Shown: positions 1 through 6,331 of the stretch, in pieces
Layout: every line of letters begins with the position of its first letter
Position numbering within the stretch: position 1 is the first letter of the stretch
Source of the DNA: an uncultured Blautia sp.
GTDB taxonomy: Bacteria; Bacillota; Clostridia; Lachnospirales; Lachnospiraceae
Direction: 5' to 3'
Length of the DNA: 6,331 nucleotides
Assembly (NCBI GenBank): GCA_900765525.1
Contig: CAAFRY010000289.1
Location: 1 to 6,331, forward strand
Position numbers and translations under genes: made by a program
Notes under the pieces: generated by a model
Told to the model about the DNA's origin: nothing
What the model saw: the letters and a program-made list of their open reading frames with translations, nothing else
Databases searched by the model: none

Positions 1-95
1 AATCGACGTAGCCACCGCTACGCCTCATTCCTTCGCCTTGCAGAATGAAAATTCATTCTACGTCATTATGCTGAAAATGAGCGTGCCAGCACACT
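1..95 (+). repeat. Left copy of a structured dispersed-type intergenic repeat
   Basis: Bases 12-95 match the reverse complement of 6248-6331 at 81 of 84 positions without gaps; the substitutions are at 33, 81 and 90. Similarity stops abruptly after base 95, and the left side runs to the window edge, so the element probably includes bases 1-11 and extends outward. It begins three bases beyond the stop codon of the SEC-C gene (99-605), so the minus-strand transcript of that gene would read into it. It contains several short perfect palindromes and no convincing coding frame. The copy looks like a non-coding, mobile or dispersed intergenic element (REP- or MITE-like). The repeat relationship is seen directly; the class of element is inference. 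Confidence 0.85.
5..64. other. Nested stem-loop potential inside the left repeat
   Basis: Four complementary segment pairs are visible: 7-12 with 17-22 (CGTAGC/GCTACG, four-base loop), 42-49 with 52-59 (AGAATGAA/TTCATTCT, two-base spacer), 5-11 with 58-64 (GACGTAG/CTACGTC, enclosing the rest) and 25-30 with 43-48 (TCATTC/GAATGA). The last two compete with the first two, so the element has alternative folds. No T-tract follows on either strand, so it does not look like a simple intrinsic terminator. Pairing is read directly from the sequence; folding in vivo is inference. Confidence 0.6.
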
Positions 96-98
96 TAC

Positions 99-605
99 TT
101 ATTTATTTCTTCCGCAGCAGTGTTTATATTTCTTACCGCTTCCGCATGGACATGGGTCGTTACGGCCAATCTTGGGGCCCTTTACAACAGTGCCTGATTT
201 CTTCTGCTCTTTGTATAACTCTTTTCTCTTTTCCTCAGAGAAAATATTCTCCCACTGAGGAAGATTGTATAACCAGTCAGCTTTTGCATCCACCATGTTT
301 TTATACAGGGTTTCTAAATCATATCCCAGGTTTACAACGGTATCCTCGTCCATCTCTTCAATGGGATTGGGAACCTTCAGGCTGTCGTTGATGCCGTCCA
401 GGAAGCCTACCATAGTCATAACGTCCACTTCGTACTTCTCTGCCAGCTCCTTCACCGTCCCCTTTACTACTTCCTGAGGATTTGTTAAAAGCTTCTCGTA
501 AATACCCTTTTCGATTAAGAAATAGTTGGTCCAGAATTTCTGCAGCTGACCTCTGTCTGCCTGCTGAGAATAAGCCGTATCTCTCCATTTCTGTAATAAT
601 GCCAT
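99..605 (-). CDS. SEC-C motif (zinc-binding) domain protein
   Basis: This is a 168-residue soluble protein with no signal peptide or membrane segment. Its C-terminus carries a SEC-C zinc motif at about residues 147-165: [18 protein letters not shown] with cysteines 152, 154, 163 and 164 in CxCx8CC spacing, as in the SecA tail, where it binds zinc and helps contact SecB or ribosomes. The rest, residues 1-145, is mostly helical, acidic and lysine-rich, and I do not recognise it as a characterised domain. It is much too short to be SecA. The ATG at 603-605 follows AGG-type sequences 11-15 bases upstream (617-623) and lies about 50 bases below a good promoter, so it is probably transcribed separately from the sugar operon. 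The molecular role is unknown; a link to ribosomes or protein quality control is only suggested by the motif. Confidence 0.88.
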   Translation of the reverse strand: MALLQKWRDTAYSQQADRGQLQKFWTNYFLIEKGIYEKLLTNPQEVVKGTVKELAEKYEVDVMTMVGFLDGINDSLKVPNPIEEMDEDTVVNLGYDLETLYKNMVDAKADWLYNLPQWENIFSEEKRKELYKEQKKSGTVVKGPKIGRNDPCPCGSGKKYKHCCGRNK

Positions 606-661
606 GATGTATCTTACCTACCTTTTGTTTATTTTAATTTTTACTTTTTCTTGACAGATAC

Positions 662-690
662 AGTATATACGAAATCTTCCGTTTTTTCAA
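662..690 (-). promoter_or_regulatory. Sigma-A-type promoter for the SEC-C gene
   Basis: On the minus strand there is TTGAAA (685-690), a spacer of exactly 17 bases (668-684), then TATACT (662-667). Each box matches the consensus TTGACA/TATAAT at five of six positions. The expected start of transcription is near base 655, giving an A-rich leader of roughly 50 bases before the ATG at 605. The promoter sits in the 146-base gap after the MglB-like gene, so the SEC-C gene has its own start. I see no strong hairpin plus T-tract between 690 and 751, so read-through from the upstream operon is also possible. Confidence 0.75.
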
Positions 691-751
691 TCCTAAGTTT
701 ACAAGAACCACCTACGTCTTCACCTGCTTAACAGGCTTTTCCTATTTTCCT

Positions 752-1786
752 TCATTTCTTCTGAAATTCACTGACATTCTCACTGGTGACTATCTCATAG
801 GGAAGATAAATGTACCGTTCTTTCTCAAACCTTATTTCATCCATTCCCTGGTCCGTAACCAATGCTGCTGCCAGCTTTGCCATGGCTTTGCTCTGTCCTT
901 CTTTATCATTATACACGGTTCCCGACAGCTTAGAGTCCACCACGGCTTGGAGCCCCACCTCTGTACCGTCAATACCGAAAAATACGGGCAAAGCAGTTTC
1001 TGTAACATTTAGTTTTTTGTAAGCATCCATGGCTCCCAGCGCCATATCGTCATTATTGGCCAAAACCAGCTCTACTTTATTTGGATTTTCACTGATAATC
1101 TGCATCATGCGGGTCTGGCCCTGTGCCCTGCTCCAGTTGGCAATGCCATAGCTGAGCTTCTCCAGCTGTATACCTCTTTTCTTTAATATGTTTACTGCAT
1201 TTTCTGTGCGGATGATAGCATCCTGATGTCCCGCTTCTCCTTCCAGCACCACATATTGAATCTTTCCGTCTCTGTTCCGGTCAATTCCACTGTCTGCCTC
1301 TATAGCATCGGCTGCCAGTTCGCCCTGCAGCTTTCCTGACTGCTCTGCATCCGCCCCCACATAATAAATTTTATCCCACTGAAGCATGTCTTCTGCCACA
1401 GGCTCCCGGTTAAAGAAAATCAGGGGAACATCCCGTTCTCTGGCCAGGTCGATAATCGCAGAAGGGTCTGCCCGGTCCACCAGATTGACGCAAAGGACAT
1501 TACATCCGCTGTCCAGCAGCTCTTCCACCTGGTCGTCCTGAATTTTCTGGGAATTTGCGCTGTCCCTTACCGTTACATTAGTTTCCAGACTGCTGTTTTC
1601 CAGGTCTTTCATCTCCTCTTTAAAACATTCCAGAAGTTCACTGACAAAAGTATCGCTTTGATTATAGCAGGCTACCCCCACATAGAGCTTGTCTTTATCC
1701 GGTTCCTGTCTGCTGCTGCAGCCGGTAATTGCAGGCACACTTATGCAGCAGGCCAGCATGGCCGCTATTATTTCCTTTTTTCTCAT
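752..1786 (-). CDS. mglB: MglB-like galactose/glucose-binding lipoprotein
   Basis: This is a 344-residue extracytoplasmic sugar-binding protein. A short lysine-start signal peptide ends in a lipobox (AITGC), with Cys23 the likely lipidated residue. Against E. coli MglB, aligned from memory, every main sugar contact is present: Asp45, Phe47, Asn126, His187, Asp189, Arg193, Trp218, Asn245, Asp273 and Asn293. The EF-hand-like calcium loop is also kept (DRNRDGKIQ, Asp169, Asn171, Asp173, Gln177), with Glu239 as the distant ligand. Galactose or glucose is therefore the best ligand guess. The ATG follows AGGGAGA closely and starts 11 bases after the preceding gene's stop. MglB normally feeds the MglA ATPase and MglC permease, but neither follows here; the next gene is an unrelated SEC-C protein with its own promoter. 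It may serve a transporter elsewhere or act in signalling. Confidence 0.9.
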   Translation of the reverse strand: MRKKEIIAAMLACCISVPAITGCSSRQEPDKDKLYVGVACYNQSDTFVSELLECFKEEMKDLENSSLETNVTVRDSANSQKIQDDQVEELLDSGCNVLCVNLVDRADPSAIIDLARERDVPLIFFNREPVAEDMLQWDKIYYVGADAEQSGKLQGELAADAIEADSGIDRNRDGKIQYVVLEGEAGHQDAIIRTENAVNILKKRGIQLEKLSYGIANWSRAQGQTRMMQIISENPNKVELVLANNDDMALGAMDAYKKLNVTETALPVFFGIDGTEVGLQAVVDSKLSGTVYNDKEGQSKAMAKLAAALVTDQGMDEIRFEKERYIYLPYEIVTSENVSEFQKK

Positions 1787-1797
1787 ACGCTCTCCCT

Positions 1798-2775
1798 TTA
1801 CTGACTCATGGTAAACAGCAGCTCCTGGTTCTCCTGGGAGAACAAATTTTGTCTTCGGAGTACGGTATGGGATATGGTTTGATTTTCCAGGGTATATAAC
1901 ATTCCATGAACCCCCTTTACAAGCTCTGTCAGCCCTTGGTATCCTACATTAAATTCATCGGGTACTATCAGACATTCTACTGCCCTAGTATCCAGATAAT
2001 AGACAGCTTCCGTAGAATTTCCGATACCATATACCAGCGCCCCGTGAAGGTTTCTCTTAGCTGAAGCCTCTCCTGCTGCTGTCAGGCTGTTGTCGTCCAG
2101 AGCAATAACATAATCTACCCATGGCTGAGCCTGCAAAATCTCTTCTGCTTCCTGACCTGTATCTCCGGACGCCGGGGATGCGAACCAGCTAATCTGCCCT
2201 CCCGCATCCCGGATAGTTTCACAAAATCCCTGCCTGCGCTCTTCTGACGCCTGACTTTCTTCCATACTGCAGAAAATTCCTAAAGTCTTTCCCTGCAGGC
2301 TGTGGTTGCAGTCTTTTAAAAGCTCCTTGGCCAAATCCCGGCCGCAGGCATAGTGGTCAGGCTGTACCACAGGTAATTCCTCTCTACTATCTTGCCTTCC
2401 AATTCCTGACTCTAGCAGCATGACCGGAATTCTTTTGTCGATTTTTATATCCCTTTCCTTCTGTCCCTCCACAGGCTGTACCAATAGGCCACGAGCTCCC
2501 TGCTCAATCTCATCTTCCATCAGCTGCTGTACTTCTTTTGCTGTAAGCCCGCTTCCTGTAGTGACAATGGATACTTCCACACCAGCGTCCTTTGCCGCCA
2601 TTTTCAGGCCGTATTTCAAGGCCGTCCACTGACTGTCATCGGAATCCTGGACAATGACAGCAATCTTCTCTCTGTTCTCCCGGTTCTGCCCCTGCAGCAT
2701 AAGTGCCGTAACTGCCGCTGCCAGCAGGGCCAAAACTGCCTCTATTATGATAAAATTTCTTCTACTGTTCTTCAT
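1798..2775 (-). CDS. Membrane-anchored sugar-binding protein, putative accessory sensor
   Basis: This is a 325-residue periplasmic-binding-protein-like (type I, ribose/galactose family) protein. Residues 8-27 form a hydrophobic segment after a basic start; there is no lipobox cysteine, so it is probably an uncleaved membrane anchor with the binding domain outside. The two-lobed fold is suggested by IAVIVQDSDDSQW (38-50), the GLLVQP strand (96-101), the KTLGIFC strand (163-169) with an ERRQGF helix start (179-184), VIALDDNSLTAAG (223-235), and GIGNSTEAVYYLD (250-262) followed by VPDEFNVGY (271-279). Its start overlaps the kinase stop by 14 bases, with AAAGG nine bases upstream (2785-2789). Anchored binding proteins beside YesM/LytS-type kinases, such as XylFII with LytS in Clostridium, present a sugar to the kinase. 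That role fits here but is inferred; the ligand is not evident. Confidence 0.8.
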   Translation of the reverse strand: MKNSRRNFIIIEAVLALLAAAVTALMLQGQNRENREKIAVIVQDSDDSQWTALKYGLKMAAKDAGVEVSIVTTGSGLTAKEVQQLMEDEIEQGARGLLVQPVEGQKERDIKIDKRIPVMLLESGIGRQDSREELPVVQPDHYACGRDLAKELLKDCNHSLQGKTLGIFCSMEESQASEERRQGFCETIRDAGGQISWFASPASGDTGQEAEEILQAQPWVDYVIALDDNSLTAAGEASAKRNLHGALVYGIGNSTEAVYYLDTRAVECLIVPDEFNVGYQGLTELVKGVHGMLYTLENQTISHTVLRRQNLFSQENQELLFTMSQ

Positions 2776-4630
2776 GGGTTTTCGCCTTTTGCATTATTTC
2801 TGTAATCTCTTCTTTACGAAACAAATGTCCCTTTTCCAGAATCTTTCTGTTTTCTTCTGTAAAAGGAACAGCCGGGATACAGATGAAAACTCTTGTTCCT
2901 TCGTCCGGTTCACTCTCTATGCTAAGCCCGTATTCTTTTCCAAAAAGAAGCTGAATCCGACTATTTACATTAGCCAGACCTACTCCGGAACCATGCTTAT
3001 GAACCCTGCTGCTATCTGTAAGCACCAGACTGGCTTCTTCCTCTGTCATTCCCATGCCATTGTCTTCCACAGATAAAATTATCATACTATCTTGGAGTTT
3101 TCCGGTGATTCTAATATCTCCGTATTCCTCCATAGGACTGACTCCATAATGCACGGCATTTTCCAAAATAGGCTGTAGAATCAGCTTCACCGCACAAAAA
3201 TCGTAAACCTGGGCATCTATAGCAAACTCTACGGAAAATTTGTTTTTATATCGGATTTTCTGAATGTTCATATAACTTTCCGCATGCTGCAGCTCATCCC
3301 TGATACTGATGACTGTACGTCCCTTTGACAGGCTGATTCTGAAAAGTCTGGCAAGCTGGGAAATCATAAACACTGCCTCTTCCCTTCGTTCCCCTTCTAC
3401 CATCCAGGTAATGGATTCCAAAGCATTATATAAAAAATGAGGATTGATTTGGCTTTGCAGTGCATCCAGCTCACTTTTACGTCTCTCCGTCTGCTCCAGA
3501 ACAATCTTTTCCATCAGCCGGTCAATCTCCTCGTAAGATTTCTGGATAGAGCAGCTCAAATGCCGGATTTCCAAAGGTCCTCCCACATAAATATCCGGTT
3601 TTTCTCCTGCTTCATACTCTTTCACTGAATGGTTCAGTTTCAGAATCGGGCGGGAAATCCTGTCAGAAACGACCCGGTTGACAAACATCAGCATCATCCC
3701 TGTAAGAAGCATCAGAAGAATGATAAAATACCGCAGGTTAATAATCCCGTGAGTAAAAGCTGAATCCGGAATAACACCTACCAGCTTCCAGCCTGTATAG
3801 CTGATTGTATTCACAAGAATAGTCCTGTTCTCCCTGTCAAATTTTTCTTTATAAATTCCGTCCTTAAACCCTGCTGCTGTTTTGCTGCTCTCACTGCTGA
3901 TTCCGTCGCTGATTTGGACCTGCCGGGGATGGTAAATAATTTCTCCTCTGCTGTCGCATAAGTAATAATACTGACCGTTATTAGAGGTATTGATTTGATT
4001 CATCATACGGGAAATCCCGGAATAATCCATATCGACCAGAAGTACTCCCTGTCGGCTGTTCCCATTTTCCGTCAGCTCCACTACCCGGCTTAAAGAAATC
4101 ACCCAGTAATACCGGAAAGCTGCGTCATCAAACAGATTCTGGATATGCGGCGTGGAAAAATGCATATTTTCCATTTCTTCCATGGCCTTTTTATACCAGT
4201 TTTGTCTGGTAACATTCGGGTCTTCTTTCTGGGCGGCCACAGGCTCTGCTAAAAGCAGGCTTCCGTAATCATTATAGACGGCAATGCTGCGCAGATTGTC
4301 TTTGTTTGCCTCATAAAGCAGATTCATCCCGTTTTGTATGACCTCTCCTTCTCTGGCAAAATCATGTTCCTTTATCACACTATAGTAGGCTGCGTCTGAA
4401 ATCTGCCGCATAGATACCAGGTAATCCTCCAAATTTTCACCGGTCTGCTCAATCAACGTCTGCGTACTGCGGATGGTTTCCTGACGGGCAAAATTGGAAA
4501 ACCGGAAATAAGTTACAATGCCGAGAATCAGCATAAGAGAAATAGAAATAACAGAGAATACAATCATAAACAAGGACTGTATTCCCTCTGGTTTTAATCT
4601 CTCTAAGCACCTGAGAATTTTATGTTTCAT
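2762..4630 (-). CDS. YesM-type membrane sensor histidine kinase
   Basis: From the chosen ATG this is 622 residues. TM1 lies at about 19-42, an extracellular Cache-like sensor at about 45-298, TM2 at about 301-319, a HAMP-like linker at about 320-372, then the His_kinase domain with QSQINPHFLYN (His398 the phospho-acceptor) and an HATPase_c domain. ATP-site motifs are the N box LQPILENAVHYG (Asn491), the G1 box VEDNGMGM (Asp523) and the G2 box GSGVGLANVNSR (547-558). A charged tail of about 30 residues follows. The frame is open further upstream to 4714, but that extension lies inside the regulator's AraC domain and places residues before TM1 that the family does not need. The gene overlaps the regulator by 11 bases and the next gene by 14, so translational coupling is likely. 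It autophosphorylates on a signal and passes phosphate to the neighbouring regulator; the sugar signal is inferred from context. Confidence 0.93.
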   Translation of the reverse strand: MKHKILRCLERLKPEGIQSLFMIVFSVISISLMLILGIVTYFRFSNFARQETIRSTQTLIEQTGENLEDYLVSMRQISDAAYYSVIKEHDFAREGEVIQNGMNLLYEANKDNLRSIAVYNDYGSLLLAEPVAAQKEDPNVTRQNWYKKAMEEMENMHFSTPHIQNLFDDAAFRYYWVISLSRVVELTENGNSRQGVLLVDMDYSGISRMMNQINTSNNGQYYYLCDSRGEIIYHPRQVQISDGISSESSKTAAGFKDGIYKEKFDRENRTILVNTISYTGWKLVGVIPDSAFTHGIINLRYFIILLMLLTGMMLMFVNRVVSDRISRPILKLNHSVKEYEAGEKPDIYVGGPLEIRHLSCSIQKSYEEIDRLMEKIVLEQTERRKSELDALQSQINPHFLYNALESITWMVEGERREEAVFMISQLARLFRISLSKGRTVISIRDELQHAESYMNIQKIRYKNKFSVEFAIDAQVYDFCAVKLILQPILENAVHYGVSPMEEYGDIRITGKLQDSMIILSVEDNGMGMTEEEASLVLTDSSRVHKHGSGVGLANVNSRIQLLFGKEYGLSIESEPDEGTRVFICIPAVPFTEENRKILEKGHLFRKEEITEIMQKAKTHEEQ

Positions 4631-6230
4631 ATCCTTCATGCTCCGTTCTGTACTTGGACGGCGCCACACCGAATTTTCGTTTAAACACATAGCTGAAATA
4701 ATTAGGGTCCTCATAGCCCACTGTTTTTGCTATTACATAGCTTTTCTCCCCGGTACCGACTAAAAGCTTTGCAGCCTGTTCCAAACGGTAATCTGTCAAA
4801 TATCCGATAAAGGATTTTCCTGTTTCTTTTTTGAACGTAGAAGAAAAATATGAGTTTGATACCCCCAGAGCCTGACACACCGTATCCAGGGAAAGGTTTT
4901 CGTCCCTGTAGTGGCTTCTTACATATTCTTCTGCTCTGAGTACAAAGGTTGTGACGGAACTGCTTCTTTCCAATATTAATTTTCTGTGAAAAGCCAGACT
5001 AATATTGACCACCCAATTTTTAAGACCCGTAGGTTCCATTTCCAAAAGTCTGCTGTACAGCTTTTTCATATCCCCAAAAATATCCTCTGGAGCAATCTTA
5101 TTGTTCACAGAAAAGCGGTACATGGCAGTTGCCAGTTCCATTACCGCTATGTGATGCAGCTGCAAGGAATTATTGGCAAGAGCAAGCTGTTCTAAATATT
5201 GCTCTGCAGCCTCTGTTACCTCCTCCTCTGTCCCCAACAAAATCCTTTTAAACAGCTTTGCCTGCTCTGCTCCGCCGTCTGATTTTGCGGTATTCTTCTG
5301 TACAGGCACAATCTCCTGCAAATTGATGGCCCTGGATGCACCGTAGATAGCCCGGTAGGAAACCGCTTTTCTGGCACTGGCATAAGAGTGTACCAGGGAC
5401 AATATTTCCCGGCACACCATGCCGATACCCACCGTAACCACAGCTCCAATCATGCGGCGCACATAACGGCAAAAACGGTCACATTCATCTGTAAGCTCTG
5501 ATATTTCATTTTCATGGTTTAACTGAGCAATCAAAACAGTATTTCCAAGATAAGAAAAACATTTTGCCTTCCACCGCTCTCCCAGATATTCCTCTGCCTG
5601 TTTCTGCACAGAAGTGGCTAAAAGCAGGGGTGTCATATGCTCCGGAATCCGACTGGCTGAAGTATGGATTACCAGACAACACAAAAAAGGACCGGTTAAT
5701 GCAATCTGATAATCCGAAAGATATTTTGGCAAATCAGCCTCTGCCACTTTTCCTTCCATCAAAGATGCGTAAAAATTTGCCTGCAGTAAAGGCAGGGACT
5801 CCATATAATAATCCTGCAAAATTTTCACACTTCTCTTTTCGCTGATTTCCTGGTCCAGCTTTTCCTTCAATTTGGTAAACACCTGTGTAAGCTCACCGGA
5901 ACTCACTGGCTTCAGAATATATTCCTCTACTTCCAGATGCACCGCCTCCTTGGCATACTCAAACTCATCGAAACCGGTAAAAATCAAAATCTTAGTGGCC
6001 GGGAACTCATCTTTGATATGCCCGGATAGCTCCATGCCGTCCATATAGGGCATTTTAATATCTGTCACAACTACATCGGGCTGAAATTCCTCCACCATTT
6101 CCAGCGCCTTCACTCCGTTACACGCATATCCGATTACAGAAAACCCCAGACTCTGCCAGGGGATTTTTTTCATGATAGCCTGAATCACGTCTTCCTCGTC
6201 ATCTACCAATAATACTGTATAAGTGTTCAT
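4620..6230 (-). CDS. YesN-type response regulator with AraC-family DNA-binding domain
   Basis: This 536-residue cytoplasmic regulator has three parts. The receiver domain (about 3-122) has acidic Asp10/Asp11, phospho-acceptor Asp57 in TDIKMP, Thr85 and Lys107 in ILKP, all the expected active-site residues. The middle (about 178-308) resembles the degenerate GGDEF-like domain of YesN/CdaR-type proteins, with TVGIG (266-270) and SYASARKA (282-289); no GGDEF catalytic motif is seen, so cyclic-di-GMP synthesis is not suggested. The C-terminus (about 430-529) is a double helix-turn-helix AraC domain ending in the typical GYEDPNYFSYVFKRKFG stretch. GGAG (6238-6241) sits seven bases before the ATG. 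It is the first gene of the operon and pairs with the downstream kinase. Target promoters are not visible; sugar uptake genes are the likely targets by family and context. Confidence 0.94.
   Translation of the reverse strand: MNTYTVLLVDDEEDVIQAIMKKIPWQSLGFSVIGYACNGVKALEMVEEFQPDVVVTDIKMPYMDGMELSGHIKDEFPATKILIFTGFDEFEYAKEAVHLEVEEYILKPVSSGELTQVFTKLKEKLDQEISEKRSVKILQDYYMESLPLLQANFYASLMEGKVAEADLPKYLSDYQIALTGPFLCCLVIHTSASRIPEHMTPLLLATSVQKQAEEYLGERWKAKCFSYLGNTVLIAQLNHENEISELTDECDRFCRYVRRMIGAVVTVGIGMVCREILSLVHSYASARKAVSYRAIYGASRAINLQEIVPVQKNTAKSDGGAEQAKLFKRILLGTEEEVTEAAEQYLEQLALANNSLQLHHIAVMELATAMYRFSVNNKIAPEDIFGDMKKLYSRLLEMEPTGLKNWVVNISLAFHRKLILERSSSVTTFVLRAEEYVRSHYRDENLSLDTVCQALGVSNSYFSSTFKKETGKSFIGYLTDYRLEQAAKLLVGTGEKSYVIAKTVGYEDPNYFSYVFKRKFGVAPSKYRTEHEGYET
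4641..4644 (-). promoter_or_regulatory. Ribosome binding site that decides the kinase start
   Basis: GGAG lies ten bases before the ATG at 4630-4628 but only one base before the in-frame ATG at 4639-4637, which is too close to work. This favours 4630 as the start. An AAGG at 4633-4636 is too close to either ATG to be useful. The site is within the last codons of the response regulator, consistent with coupled translation. Confidence 0.55.
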
Positions 6231-6247
6231 CTATTTTCTCCGCATCT

Positions 6248-6331
6248 AGTGTACTGGCACGTTCATTTTCAGCATAATGACGTAGAATGAATTTTCATTC
6301 TGCAAGGCGGAGGAATGAGGCGTAGCGGTGG
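6248..6331 (-). repeat. Right copy of the structured repeat, upstream of the regulator
   Basis: This is the inverted counterpart of 12-95, 81 of 84 bases identical, and it runs into the window edge, so its outer end is not seen. It includes the AGAATGAA/TTCATTCT palindrome at 6284-6301. It ends 17 bases before the regulator's start codon, leaving room only for the ribosome binding site, so the operon's promoter must lie inside the repeat or beyond the window. I find no box pair in the repeat good enough to call a promoter. Both copies have the same side facing the genes between them. Confidence 0.85.

Noticed and set aside
38..391. Plus-strand open frame over the left repeat and SEC-C gene
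   Set aside because: It is antisense to a well supported gene, has no ribosome binding site and encodes no recognisable protein.
712..718. CTACGTC in the spacer, also present in the repeat at 58-64
   Set aside because: Seven shared bases without flanking similarity are expected by chance; it is not a third repeat copy.
723..735. Small hairpin (CCTG/CAGG) after the MglB-like gene as a terminator
   Set aside because: The stem is only four pairs plus a wobble and no T-tract follows on the minus strand.
2654..3076. Plus-strand 140-residue open frame
   Set aside because: It is antisense to the anchored binding protein and the kinase ATPase domain, both with clear family motifs.
4631..4714. Longer kinase start at 4714, adding 28 residues
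   Set aside because: The extension lies within the regulator's AraC coding region, has no better ribosome binding site, and the GGAG at 4641-4644 fits the start at 4630.
6271..6299. Possible promoter in the repeat (AATGAA or ATGAAA with TATGCT)
   Set aside because: The boxes match consensus poorly with 16-17 base spacing, and the same sequence in the left copy would point into the end of a gene.

Overview
The window looks like a piece of a low-GC Gram-positive gut-type anaerobe, most likely a Lachnospiraceae/Clostridia member. This is inferred from the YesM/YesN-type two-component pair, the lipoprotein galactose/glucose-binding protein, the SEC-C protein, strong GGAG-type ribosome binding sites, a sigma-A-like promoter and moderate AT-richness. 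No species call is possible from the sequence alone. All five convincing genes lie on the minus strand, so transcription runs from the right end to the left.

From right to left: an 84-base repeat copy touches the right edge (6248-6331). It is followed after 17 bases by a response regulator of the YesN type (4620-6230), a YesM-type membrane histidine kinase (2762-4630, overlapping the regulator by 11 bases), a membrane-anchored sugar-binding protein (1798-2775, overlapping the kinase by 14 bases) and an MglB-like galactose/glucose-binding lipoprotein (752-1786, 11-base gap). These four form one tight operon. A 146-base spacer (606-751) then holds a near-consensus promoter for a separate small SEC-C zinc-motif protein (99-605). 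Three bases past that stop codon begins a second repeat copy (1-95), in inverted orientation to the first.

Working model: the anchored binding protein presents a sugar signal to the extracellular Cache-like sensor of the kinase. The kinase phosphorylates the AraC-type regulator, which switches on sugar uptake or catabolism genes. The MglB-like protein keeps all the sugar-contact and calcium-site residues of E. coli MglB, yet no mglA (ATPase) or mglC (permease) follows it, so it either serves a transporter elsewhere or is part of the sensor. The most unusual feature is the structured 84-base inverted repeat bounding the whole window. It looks like a dispersed intergenic element; the window ends may be where an assembly broke in the repeat, or the pair may frame a cassette.
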